The notes below the pieces were generated by a model. The model had not been told where the DNA came from and searched no databases. It saw nothing but the letters and a program-made list of their open reading frames with translations. The position numbers and the translations under genes were made by a program. DNA of 42,135 nucleotides from Thermincola carboxydiphila (GTDB taxonomy: Bacteria > Bacillota > Thermincolia > Thermincolales > UBA2595), in the NCBI GenBank assembly GCA_016841045.1, contig JAENZX010000032.1, forward strand, positions 1 to 42,135, given 5' to 3'. Of the stretch, positions 34,102 to 42,056 are shown piece by piece; positions within the stretch are counted from its first letter, which is position 1; each line of letters starts with the position of its first letter.

Positions 34102-35148
34102 ATGCCGGCAAAAATCAATTTTGAAAAAATGCAGTTAGCCAGTCAATTTCTTGATCCCCGTCAGGATTTCAAGTCAATTTCGACAGAATTCCAGGTACGG
34201 ATCGACCCTCTAACCGGAAGAACCGGTCACTTTTCCCATTTTGGTGCAATTAAACCGCAAAAATTAGATTTAGCAAAATACAACGACCCGGAAATTAAAG
34301 GTTTTTGCCCATTCTGCGGAGAGTTTAAGACAAAGGTTACTCCTAAATTTCTTCCAGAGCTGATACCTAAAGGCCGCCTGTCTCAGGGAGAAGCTTTACT
34401 GGTGCCGAATATTCAACCATACGATATATATAGTTCTGTAGCAATAATGACAAATGAACATGTGGTTCCTTTAGAAGAGTTCACTGACAAAATATTATTC
34501 GATTCTTTTTCTGTTGGAGTCAAATTTCTCCAAAGAGTTAAGGCCTTTGACCCTTCACTACCTTACGCTATAATGACTTGGAACTATATGCCTCCCTCAG
34601 GCGGAGGACTGGTACATCCGCACCAGCAATATTTTACTTCAGCCACTCCCGGGAACCAGTATACCGACGAATTTAACGCCTCTCAGGCTTTTTATAATAC
34701 ATATCAAGCTGATTTCTGGTCAGAACTAATTGCTTCTGAACAAGTTAATAACGAAAGGTATCTTGGCCAAGTTGGTAGTGGGCACTGGCTGGTACCATTC
34801 GTTTCTTCCGGAGTTTTAGGAGAGGTAATGTGCATTTTCCCCAACGTATTTTGTATCGAAGAATTTACAGATGCTAATATTACCGATTTAGTTAAGGGAT
34901 TGCAGTTAATTTTTCGATACTTCCTTGACAACGATATTTATAGTTTCAATGCATCACTTTTCTGGGGAGTAAAAGGTCAGAAATTTTTCCCGGCGCACTT
35001 GCGCATAATCCCCCGAACTTCTCTAAATACGCGTGATTTCGCCCCGGACTCAAATTTCTTTCAGTTACTGCTTGGAGAACCATTATGTGTAGTCATGCCA
35101 GAAGACTTATGTAAAGATGTAAAAAAATATTTTGAGCAGAAATCATGA
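34102..35148 (+). CDS. GalT-like (HIT superfamily) nucleotidyltransferase homologue, function unknown
   Basis: The protein has 348 residues. It resembles galactose-1-phosphate uridylyltransferase: a zinc-type FCPFCGE motif near residue 75 and the active-site pattern His172-Pro-His174-Gln-Gln176 in GGLVHPHQQ, where GalT has HPHxQ with a nucleotidylated histidine. A later WGVKGQKFFPAHLRIIPR segment also fits the fold. Length matches GalT. But no Leloir pathway gene (galK, galE) is near; instead it is the last gene after iclR, yqeC and mocA, with an SD (GGGAGG) and 51 nt gap. A role in nucleotidyl or phosphoryl transfer in cofactor maturation, or in activating a substrate of the nearby carboxylases, is possible. 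I cannot assign its substrate. Confidence 0.75.
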   Translation: MPAKINFEKMQLASQFLDPRQDFKSISTEFQVRIDPLTGRTGHFSHFGAIKPQKLDLAKYNDPEIKGFCPFCGEFKTKVTPKFLPELIPKGRLSQGEALLVPNIQPYDIYSSVAIMTNEHVVPLEEFTDKILFDSFSVGVKFLQRVKAFDPSLPYAIMTWNYMPPSGGGLVHPHQQYFTSATPGNQYTDEFNASQAFYNTYQADFWSELIASEQVNNERYLGQVGSGHWLVPFVSSGVLGEVMCIFPNVFCIEEFTDANITDLVKGLQLIFRYFLDNDIYSFNASLFWGVKGQKFFPAHLRIIPRTSLNTRDFAPDSNFFQLLLGEPLCVVMPEDLCKDVKKYFEQKS

Positions 35149-35189
35149 CAATTTAAGTAGACACGGAAGAACACTGATTTTTTTAACCA

Positions 35190-35230
35190 AAGATTAAGAG
35201 GTGGCTGTTTTTCAGCCACCTCTTAATCTT
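35190..35230. terminator. Strong bidirectional Rho-independent terminator
   Basis: An 18-bp perfect stem, 35190-35207 (AAGATTAAGAGGTGGCTG), pairs with 35213-35230 around a TTTTT loop. It separates the plus-strand GalT-like gene from the converging minus-strand gene. The minus-strand stop codon (35223-35225) lies inside the stem. Confidence 0.9.
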
Positions 35231-35684
35231 TCAACTCAATCTCAAAATTGTCACCAAAATTGATAGTATTGTCGGTAAATTTCAGGTATTTCGGTTCTAT
35301 ACAGTGCCATTGCGTTTTGGCAGCCCCTTTGAAGGAACCCGGGGTTTCTATAATGTGCTTGACTGCTGGGAACTTCTTTAAGAATGAGGCTAATACCTTT
35401 GCTTTCTCTGTCAGGCTAGTTACCAGATATGCCTTTCCTTTCATCTGAATGCCCTGGATTTGTTTCCAATCCTTATAATCTTCCGTTATAGCTGCACCCA
35501 CCAAAGGGTTGCCGTATAAATTGCGGCTATGTATGGAATCAGGGTCAGATAAAAAATAGATGCGGTATCCGCGATTTACAAAGAAAACTGGAGTTGCCCA
35601 AGGTCCCTCAGGCCCATTGGTAGAAAGAATTATGGTATTATGATTTGCTATATAACTAAGCATTCGTTCTTCATTTTCACTCAT
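35223..35684 (-). CDS. Pyridoxamine 5'-phosphate oxidase-like FMN-binding protein
   Basis: The protein has 153 residues from the ATG at 35684, which is 6 nt from GAGGGG. An earlier in-frame start lies in a repeat region with no SD. The split-barrel fold of the PNPOx-like family is suggested by TIILSTNGPEGPWATPVFFVNRGYRIYFLSDPDSIHSRNL, GNPLVGAAI and MKGKAYLV. Such proteins bind FMN, F420 or haem and reduce or sequester various substrates; few have known roles. It is downstream of the isomerase and UbiD genes in the same direction, so a flavin-related role with prenyl-FMN enzymes can be imagined, but there is no direct sequence support. Confidence 0.8.
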   Translation of the reverse strand: MSENEERMLSYIANHNTIILSTNGPEGPWATPVFFVNRGYRIYFLSDPDSIHSRNLYGNPLVGAAITEDYKDWKQIQGIQMKGKAYLVTSLTEKAKVLASFLKKFPAVKHIIETPGSFKGAAKTQWHCIEPKYLKFTDNTINFGDNFEIELKD

Positions 35685-35702
35685 AATAAACCCCTCAATT
35701 CT

Positions 35703-35760
35703 CACTTGTCTTGACACGTATCTACGCACATGTCTTCATACACACCTTTGCACGTGTTAT
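35703..35760 (-). repeat. 24-bp imperfect tandem repeat upstream of the FMN-binding protein gene
   Basis: Units begin at 35703 (CACTTGTCTTGACACG), 35727 (CACATGTCTTCATACACA) and 35751 (CACGTGTTAT), exactly 24 bp apart; the third is partial. They fill the short gap between the isomerase stop and the next start codon. They could be binding sites or simply slippage-derived sequence. Confidence 0.6.
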
Positions 35761-36812
35761 TTTCTTTGTGAATATCTGCTGATTTCTACTCCCCTCCGCA
35801 AAAGCCATTCAGCGGTAAAACCGGTTATGATAACAGGCTTTTCTGTCAATTCTGGAAGATCTACAGCACCTGTCATCAGCATTGTATTACGCAAATCATT
35901 TATGATGTCGTCAATTCGTTCATTTAGACCTTGCTCCAGACCATCTGAAAACACCTCTAAGAAATGACCTGCAATGCCTACCAGCTTAGACCCCAAAGCC
36001 AGGGCACAGGCAACATCAGTTCCACCTGTAAAACCACCTGAGGCTATGATATTTAAAGGCGCTTCCAAACTTAAAGCTTCTATTAGGCTGCACGCTGTGG
36101 TAATGCCGATGTTCTTAAATTTTCCATTGTGATCCCGACCTGAGCGCATATATTCTATCTTAATAAAATCAGTTCCGCCTTTACCTCCAACGTCAACATA
36201 CTCTACCCCAATATCACATAGTTTCCTGACAGTCTCACGGGATAGACCAAATCCGACCTCTTTAAGTATAACTGGAACTGGTGACTGGTGGACAATCCTT
36301 TCTATATTCGCTAAGGCACCGCTGAATTTTCTATCTCCCTCAGACATAGCCAGTTCCTGTGCCACATTCAAATGCAATTGCAAGGCATCTGCTTCAATCA
36401 TAGAAATGGCCTCTTTTGCCATATCCGACGAAGCAAAAGCACTGATATTTGCTATCAATATGCCGTCAGGATTCTCATCCCTGGCGATTTTATAAGTGTC
36501 CCTAACTTCTGAATCTTCCAGTCCGGCAGTCTGGGATCCAACTGCCATTGCAATTCCTGTTTGGGATGCAACCCTAGCCAGACTACGGTTAACCTGTTTT
36601 ACATCAGGATGACCACCAGTCATAGCATTAATCAGCAGTGGAGCCTTTAACTTCTTGTTCAGAAAATCGAGAGACGTATCAACCTGATTTAGGTCTAATT
36701 CAGGTAATGCCTCATAAACCAGGTAAATATCTGAAAAACCGTTTTCAACTGGGTATTGTGCAGTCTTCAAAGCAAATTCAATGTGATCTTTTTTTCGGTT
36801 TTGCCTGGATAT
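35757..36812 (-). CDS. fni: Type 2 isopentenyl-diphosphate isomerase (FMN-dependent)
   Basis: The protein has about 351 residues when read from 36812. It has the FMN-binding TIM barrel of Fni: NAMTGGHPD, AVGSQTAGLED, QLHLNVAQELAMSEGDR, KEVGFGLS, GGKGGTDFIKIE and ASGGFTGG. It interconverts IPP and DMAPP. The conserved family N-terminus (RQNRKKDHIEFAL) lies upstream of the first usual start (TTG at 36770), so the true start must be further out. In that frame the only suitable codon is ATA at 36812, 6 nt after AGGGG and 11 nt after AGGAGG. A GTG at 36819 is in another frame and would need a +1 shift at an A7 run (36796-36790 region). DMAPP, as phosphate, is the prenyl donor for prenyl-FMN, the UbiD cofactor, which may explain its place next to UbiD genes. 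Confidence 0.9.
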   Translation of the reverse strand: MSRQNRKKDHIEFALKTAQYPVENGFSDIYLVYEALPELDLNQVDTSLDFLNKKLKAPLLINAMTGGHPDVKQVNRSLARVASQTGIAMAVGSQTAGLEDSEVRDTYKIARDENPDGILIANISAFASSDMAKEAISMIEADALQLHLNVAQELAMSEGDRKFSGALANIERIVHQSPVPVILKEVGFGLSRETVRKLCDIGVEYVDVGGKGGTDFIKIEYMRSGRDHNGKFKNIGITTACSLIEALSLEAPLNIIASGGFTGGTDVACALALGSKLVGIAGHFLEVFSDGLEQGLNERIDDIINDLRNTMLMTGAVDLPELTEKPVIITGFTAEWLLRRGVEISRYSQRK

Positions 36813-36946
36813 AGTTCACCCCTCCTCCTGCTTTCAGCCTTTAGGATGGCGGACACTTACGACCCTTAATAAGTTTACCACATATTAACCAATTAATGTT
36901 ATATAAACTCCAGGCCTTCTTAAACGTAGTCAGATCGAAACAGGTA

Positions 36947-38299
36947 TTACCTAACTACTTTTAAGGCTTCTTTAGCCCGTGCTAGGCTTTCTGCCGGAAC
37001 TGTGATCTTTTCAAACTTACTCAGATCATCACCCTTTTTGGTTGCGTCAAGTCCAAGCTTGGCTGTAATACTGTCCGGGCCCACCGAAGGATCAATTACA
37101 TACCCTTTAAGGCCGGTAAGTAACAGAATATCCCGGTCGGCCTGAAAGCGAGTGGCCAAAGCCCACTGAACTTCCCTCATATCATATATATTAACATCAT
37201 CGTCTACTACAGTAATCTGCTTTATGCGCGGGTCCATATTCAGTATTAAGGCCATCAGCCGGCGCACTTCGGAAGGAGCTGCTCCCCTAACAGACGCCAC
37301 AGCATGAAAGCTGCATGTACCTGGAGCAAAATTAATATCCACAAAGGTTGGGACCATTTTCTTTAAAAGGCGGATGTTTTCCGCACTGCCGCCTAATGCA
37401 ATTAGCACATCAACTTCTGATCCCCAAACATGAACTGCTTGAAATATAAAATCCTGACGATGGGTTACTGTATGTATTTCAATGACCGGAGAATCACATT
37501 CAAAATAGTGTCCGGTGGCTTCTCCAAAGGGTCCCTCTTTTTCCCTGTAATTGGGTATGACTCGCCCTTCAAGAACAACTTCGGCACGGGCCGGTACCAA
37601 AAGATCCATTGTTTCTGCCCTGGTAAGTTCTATTGCCTCACCCTTTAAACCACCCGCTAAGGCAAATTTATTAGGTCCTTCAGCTGTAGCTTTGACAGTT
37701 GCACCTATTAGTACTGCCGGGTCAACCCCTATTGCAACCGCTACTTCTAAGCCTTTACCAGCGGCTTCAGCCTTCTCCAAAAAAGTAGCCATGGGAGGAT
37801 TAGATAAAAAGATACCCAACCTGTTTCCTCCTTTAAGCTGGACACGGTGAAGACCCATATTCTGCTGCCCCGTCTCGGGATCTTTGGCTGTGGTAATGGC
37901 TGCCGTCATATAAGGACCGGCATCCTTTATATGATAGGTTAAAGCTGGCAGCAAAGAAGGAAGATCAATGTTTTCCTTGATAATGACTTCCTTAACTGGT
38001 CCACCTTCTACTATCCGAGGAGCAATTTCCTGCCCTTTTCGGTCAATGAAACTCTGAGTCAGTGTTTCCTCAGTAACTCCCATTAGCCGAGCTACTCGAT
38101 GCCTGGTGCCCAAAATATTACCCACTACTTTTTTCCCCGGATAGCCGGTAACATTACTAAACTCTACCGCCTTACCGTCATTAAGCAGCTTAAGAGCAGC
38201 AGTTACCTCAAAACGAGGGTTGAGTTCTTCCTTAACTTTAAGGAGTTCTCCTTCGTTTTCGAGAATCTGTAAAAAATCTCTTAAATCACGATAAGCCAT
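36947..38299 (-). CDS. UbiD-family prenyl-FMN-dependent decarboxylase/carboxylase (paralogue 2)
   Basis: The protein has 450 residues. The UbiD fold is shown by MAYRDLRDFLQILE at the N-terminus, MGLHRVQLKGGNR with Arg152, and EKEGPFGEATGHY with Glu255 and Glu260. These give the Arg-Glu-Glu triad of the family, with the same five-residue gap between the glutamates as in Fdc1 and UbiD. It should bind prenyl-FMN and Mn/K and decarboxylate, or with CO2 carboxylate, an unsaturated or aromatic acid. It is a close paralogue of the gene 34 nt upstream: long stretches and all motif positions are identical. Clear changes, e.g. GLKGEAIELTRAET against GIKGEAIELTPAET, show they have diverged. It is the last UbiD gene before the isomerase. 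Confidence 0.94.
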   Translation of the reverse strand: MAYRDLRDFLQILENEGELLKVKEELNPRFEVTAALKLLNDGKAVEFSNVTGYPGKKVVGNILGTRHRVARLMGVTEETLTQSFIDRKGQEIAPRIVEGGPVKEVIIKENIDLPSLLPALTYHIKDAGPYMTAAITTAKDPETGQQNMGLHRVQLKGGNRLGIFLSNPPMATFLEKAEAAGKGLEVAVAIGVDPAVLIGATVKATAEGPNKFALAGGLKGEAIELTRAETMDLLVPARAEVVLEGRVIPNYREKEGPFGEATGHYFECDSPVIEIHTVTHRQDFIFQAVHVWGSEVDVLIALGGSAENIRLLKKMVPTFVDINFAPGTCSFHAVASVRGAAPSEVRRLMALILNMDPRIKQITVVDDDVNIYDMREVQWALATRFQADRDILLLTGLKGYVIDPSVGPDSITAKLGLDATKKGDDLSKFEKITVPAESLARAKEALKVVR

Positions 38300-38332
38300 G
38301 TATACCCGCCTCCCTATTTAATAATTATTCAA

Positions 38333-39691
38333 TTAAATACCCCCGCTGGCCTTCAATGCCTCTCTGGCCCTGGAGATACTTTCTTCAGGCATGGTAATCT
38401 TTTCAAATTTATCTAAGTCTTCACCTTTTTTAGTGGCATCCATCCCGATTTTGGCTGTAAAGCCATCAGCTCCAACAGAAGGATCAATTACATAACCCTT
38501 TAGACCAGTCAGCAAAAGTAAATCCCGGTCAGCCTGGAATCTGGTAGCCAGAGCCCACTCAACCTCACGCATGTCAAAGATATTCACATCATCATCTACA
38601 ACGATGATGTTTTTAATCCTCTGGTCCATGCTGAGTATAAGGTTCATAAGCTTGCGCACCTCTGCAGTAGTTGCCCCCTGTACAGATGCAACAGCATTAA
38701 ACATGCACGTGCCAGGTGAAAAGTTAATATCCTTTAGAGACGGAACCATTCTCTTCAAAGAAGAAATATTTTCAGTACTTACCCCCAAAGTCAAAATAAC
38801 ATCAGGTTCTGTACCCCACACCTGTATATTATGATAAATAAACTCCCGCCGATGAGTAATTGTATGAATTTCAATCACTGGATTTTCGTATTGAAAATAA
38901 TTTCCTGTGCTCTCTCCAAAAGGACCTTCCTGCTCCCTTAAACCTGGAATAATTCGTCCCTCAAGAATTATTTCAGCTCGAGCTGGAACTAGCAGATTTG
39001 ATGTTTCTGCAGGGGTAAGCTCAATTGCTTCACCTTTTATCCCTCCGGCTGCAGCAAATTTGTCTGGTCCTTCAGCCGTCGCTTTTGTCATGGCCCCCAG
39101 AATGATAGCAGGATCAACACCAATAGCTATTGCCACTTCCAATCCCTGGCCTACAGATTCTGCCCGCTGCCAGAACGTTGCTATGGGGGGGTTAGCCAGC
39201 AGCGAACCCAACCTGTTACCGCCTTTAACCTGAATGCGGTGAAGCCCCATATTCTGCATTCCTGTCTCCGGGTCTCTGGCTATTATGATAGCTGATGTAA
39301 AATAAGGGCTAACGTCTTTTTCATGATAGGTTAAGACAGGTATCAGGGAAGGCAAGTCAATGTTTTCCCTGATAATGACTTCCTTAACCGGAGCTTCTTT
39401 TACCACCAGGGGATTTATTAGCTGACTCTTCCGGTCGATAAAGCTCTGAGTTAGTGTCTCCTCAGGTACGCCCATTAACCGGGCTATTCTGTGCCGAGTC
39501 CCTAAAACATTGCATACTGCCGCTTTCCCCGGATAGCCGATAATGTTATCAAACTTCACTGCTCTAGTGTCGTTAATTACCTTCATGGCAGCTGATAACT
39601 CGAAACGGGGATTGAGTTGTTCCTGAACTGTAAGTAGTTCTTCTTCCTCTTCGAGGATTTTAAGGAAATCTCTTAAATCACGGTAAGCCAT
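38333..39691 (-). CDS. UbiD-family prenyl-FMN-dependent decarboxylase/carboxylase (paralogue 1)
   Basis: The protein has 452 residues. It shares the whole length and all motifs with the next gene: MGLHRIQVKGGNR with Arg152 and REQEGPFGESTGNY with Glu255 and Glu260. The pair therefore looks like a tandem duplication. The two probably form homo- or hetero-oligomers, as PpcA and PpcB do in phenylphosphate carboxylase. The ATG has GGGGGAGGAGG upstream. A GC-rich hairpin lies between this gene and the small subunit gene upstream. The substrate is not readable from sequence. Confidence 0.94.
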   Translation of the reverse strand: MAYRDLRDFLKILEEEEELLTVQEQLNPRFELSAAMKVINDTRAVKFDNIIGYPGKAAVCNVLGTRHRIARLMGVPEETLTQSFIDRKSQLINPLVVKEAPVKEVIIRENIDLPSLIPVLTYHEKDVSPYFTSAIIIARDPETGMQNMGLHRIQVKGGNRLGSLLANPPIATFWQRAESVGQGLEVAIAIGVDPAIILGAMTKATAEGPDKFAAAGGIKGEAIELTPAETSNLLVPARAEIILEGRIIPGLREQEGPFGESTGNYFQYENPVIEIHTITHRREFIYHNIQVWGTEPDVILTLGVSTENISSLKRMVPSLKDINFSPGTCMFNAVASVQGATTAEVRKLMNLILSMDQRIKNIIVVDDDVNIFDMREVEWALATRFQADRDLLLLTGLKGYVIDPSVGADGFTAKIGMDATKKGEDLDKFEKITMPEESISRAREALKASGGI

Positions 39692-39719
39692 AGTTAACCT
39701 CCTCCCCCAGTATAATTAA

Positions 39720-39744
39720 GCGCCGGAGGATAACCCCCCGGCGC
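39720..39744 (-). promoter_or_regulatory. GC-rich intercistronic hairpin between the small subunit and UbiD genes
   Basis: The stem GCGCCGG (39720-39726) pairs with CCGGCGC (39738-39744) and can extend inward by GG/CC. It lies 8 nt after the small subunit stop and about 30 nt before the UbiD start. With no T-run it is probably a processing or attenuation element that sets the ratio of upstream to downstream subunits. Confidence 0.5.
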
Positions 39745-39751
39745 CTCTTGT

Positions 39752-40012
39752 TTAGAGGTATTTCTGAGGAAACTTATTTACTTCCCCTAATACCTGTATT
39801 GAATAAGCGTTTTCATAAGCCTGTCCACGACCAAATCTTATCTGCAGCTTTTGTGGATAAGTATCTGGGTTAGCGGACACTTTGGCCTTTACCCATTTAT
39901 ATGCGTATTTATGAATACCAGGGGCCAAGTCCCGCACCTGGAGTTCCATTTCCTGGTCCTCCTTTAATTCATCTAGTTCTTTTACAAAAATATCGTAGTT
40001 GTACATATTCAT
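39752..40012 (-). CDS. Small protein resembling phenylphosphate carboxylase gamma subunit (PpcC-like)
   Basis: The protein has 86 residues, mostly polar, with no membrane segment and no cysteine. Sequence landmarks are YDIFVKELDELKEDQEMELQ, LAPGIHKYAYKWVKAKV and RFGRGQAYENAYSIQVLGE. Its size and its position directly after a PpcA/B-like UbiD gene and before another UbiD gene match the gamma subunit of phenylphosphate carboxylase in phenol-degrading bacteria (gene order B-C-A-D). I recognise it by size and context more than by any motif, so the call is moderate. It begins 7 nt after the upstream UbiD stop, which indicates coupled expression. Confidence 0.62.
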   Translation of the reverse strand: MNMYNYDIFVKELDELKEDQEMELQVRDLAPGIHKYAYKWVKAKVSANPDTYPQKLQIRFGRGQAYENAYSIQVLGEVNKFPQKYL

Positions 40013-40019
40013 CGCCTCC

Positions 40020-41459
40020 TTATTTTCTATTAAAGCCCCAGTCTGCCCAGCGAGCCAATACCTTTTCCTGAATGTCTTGAGGATAGATAGTTTTAAAGGA
40101 TACTAATCTAGGCAGGTCATTCTTATCCCAATCAACGGGGAAGGTGCAGTCAAACAGAACCTTTGGCCCCTTAGACCATGTACGCTCAAATTTGGTAGCA
40201 AAGGGATTAAGCGGAGTTCCTACGCCATCCCATACATGAATTCCATCTTTGGGGTGACAACGGGTAGTGAAGGCGTGGAAAACCTCAGCATAATTGTATA
40301 TGTCAATACTGTCGTCTACTACCACCACCTGATGGAACCAAGGCCCTAATTTACTTCCAAAGGCCAGCTGTGCTATTTGAGCTGCGATGTTGGAGTAAAT
40401 CGGTTTTACACCAACCACCATCATATGATGTGTCGACTCGGGAGGCATAAAGACACCGGTGATGGGAATCCCCTGGCTGCGCAGTAATTTTTCTAACTCA
40501 AGTCCTAATGAGAATGATCTTAACAGCTGTCCCTCATCTGTAGGAACTCCCATGTTGGAGATAGTAGTAATTGGATCATTCCTGTATGTAATACAGTTAA
40601 CTCTATATACTGTACGGGGCTCACGGGGTGAGGTACGGTAGCCTGTATATTCACCAAAAGGAGCTTCATCAAGTTGGAAATCCGGTAGGATCTCACCCTC
40701 AATGATTATCTCAGCATGAGCAGGAACTTCCAGGTCACAGGTCTCACATTTAACTAGTTCAACTGACTCTCCCATCATTAAGCCGGCCAGTTCGGGCTCA
40801 GGTATTGAGGATGGAGCACAGGATGCAATTGCAGAAATAGGATCCGGACCAATTACCATAGCGAATGGCAGTGTCTTACCTCTAGGTGCACATTTACCAT
40901 GAAGCATCTTACCCATGTCGGAGAAGGGCAGTACTGGTCCTACCATTGTCTTGGAGTCATAAACCATGGTACGGTACATACCCCAGTTTACATCACCGTT
41001 ATCGGGGTCTTTGGCCACGATAAAATGCCAGGTCCCAAGATAGCGCCCACCGTCACCTTCATGAACCATAGGTGCAGGCAGCTTTAACAAATCTACATCG
41101 TTACCAGTTATAATATTCTCTTTGCAGGGGGCCTCCGATTTATCTAAAATTTTTGGGGCGGGAGGATTACCCTTTGTCCTTTTGAGATATTCATCAGCAA
41201 TTTCGGGTATAGAAGAATTTGGATCGAGACCGAGTACAGTCGCCAGTCGAGGGTATGTAGCTATTGGAGCCCCGAAGTAACGGTGTCCAGGATAATCTTT
41301 GATATTTTCCATTACAGGCGAAGGCGCTTTGTCCTCACAAACTTTACGCACGATGGCGCCTGCTTCCATATCCCAATCAATTTCCTCTTTAATTCTTACA
41401 AGGTCGTTATTCTTTTCCAGAGCAGCAATATATTCTCTATTATCCTTATAGTATTTCAT
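40020..41459 (-). CDS. UbiD-family carboxylase subunit (PpcA/PpcB-like)
   Basis: The protein has 479 residues from the ATG at 41459, which is 7 nt from AAAGGAG; a start seven codons earlier overlaps the SD. It has the UbiD motifs WGMYRTMVYD with Arg163 and LDEAPFGEYTGY with Glu265 and Glu270. Additional matches to the PpcA type are DNGDVNWGMYR and GVPTDEGQLLRSFSLGLELEKLL. It is distinct from the two 450-residue paralogues downstream. With the PpcD-like gene just upstream and the PpcC-like gene just downstream it forms a D-A-C block. A PpcA-like and a second subunit are also implicated in benzene carboxylation by Peptococcaceae, an alternative to phenol carboxylation. Other aromatic substrates are also possible. 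Confidence 0.9.
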   Translation of the reverse strand: MKYYKDNREYIAALEKNNDLVRIKEEIDWDMEAGAIVRKVCEDKAPSPVMENIKDYPGHRYFGAPIATYPRLATVLGLDPNSSIPEIADEYLKRTKGNPPAPKILDKSEAPCKENIITGNDVDLLKLPAPMVHEGDGGRYLGTWHFIVAKDPDNGDVNWGMYRTMVYDSKTMVGPVLPFSDMGKMLHGKCAPRGKTLPFAMVIGPDPISAIASCAPSSIPEPELAGLMMGESVELVKCETCDLEVPAHAEIIIEGEILPDFQLDEAPFGEYTGYRTSPREPRTVYRVNCITYRNDPITTISNMGVPTDEGQLLRSFSLGLELEKLLRSQGIPITGVFMPPESTHHMMVVGVKPIYSNIAAQIAQLAFGSKLGPWFHQVVVVDDSIDIYNYAEVFHAFTTRCHPKDGIHVWDGVGTPLNPFATKFERTWSKGPKVLFDCTFPVDWDKNDLPRLVSFKTIYPQDIQEKVLARWADWGFNRK

Positions 41460-41473
41460 ATACAGTCTCCTTT

Positions 41474-42013
41474 CTACCATCCTTTATTCATAATCTTGTC
41501 GCAAAACTTATCCCATTTGCCCTGGGTCCTAAGTATAAACTCACCCAGTTCACGGACAACACCTTTACCACCGGCTTTTTCAGTGATAAAATCGGCTATC
41601 TCCAGAACATCAGGTTTTCCATCAGAGGGGGCTACTGCAAAACCTACTCTTTTCATAACCCCCATGTCGATTATTTCGTCACCTACAAAGCATACTTCTT
41701 CGTCAGTAATATTTAACTCCTCAAGAAGTTCCATATATTTACCGACTTTTTCCTTGGTCTGATAGAATCTTTTGATGCCAATATCATTCATCCTGTTTTC
41801 AGTTGCCTTTGACTTACGAGTAATTACAGCCATTTCAATCCCTGAAGCCATTAAAGCATTTGCTCCAAATCCGTCTTCGTGATTGAATACACGGTAACGA
41901 CCGCCTTGAGCGTCATAAATTACATCATTAGTGGTTAGCACTCCGTGAACATCCAGTATAATCAGCTTAATTTTTTTGGCCTTTTCTGCTGCCAGGCTTA
42001 AATCTTTTTGCAT
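41474..42013 (-). CDS. HAD-superfamily protein, phenylphosphate carboxylase delta subunit/KdsC-like
   Basis: The protein has 179 residues. HAD motif I is LDVHGVLT with nucleophile Asp21, motif II is ITRKS with Thr65, the conserved Lys lies in TKEKVGKY and motif IV is GDEIID. The type matches KdsC (KDO-8-P phosphatase) and PpcD. In KdsC the residue two after the nucleophile is an Asp acting as acid-base; here it is His23, which should lower or change phosphatase activity. In phenylphosphate carboxylase the delta subunit acts with the UbiD subunits on the phosphorylated substrate. The ATG follows GGGGAG. The stop is 14 nt before the next start. No phenylphosphate synthase gene is visible in the window. 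Confidence 0.82.
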   Translation of the reverse strand: MQKDLSLAAEKAKKIKLIILDVHGVLTTNDVIYDAQGGRYRVFNHEDGFGANALMASGIEMAVITRKSKATENRMNDIGIKRFYQTKEKVGKYMELLEELNITDEEVCFVGDEIIDMGVMKRVGFAVAPSDGKPDVLEIADFITEKAGGKGVVRELGEFILRTQGKWDKFCDKIMNKGW

Positions 42014-42056
42014 AATCTTACTCCCCTTTCGAATCTATAATCGGTAACCTAAATCA

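Noticed and set aside
36747-36770. TTG at 36770 as start of the isomerase
   Set aside because: It would remove the conserved RKxxHI segment that is encoded in frame just upstream, behind a strong SD.
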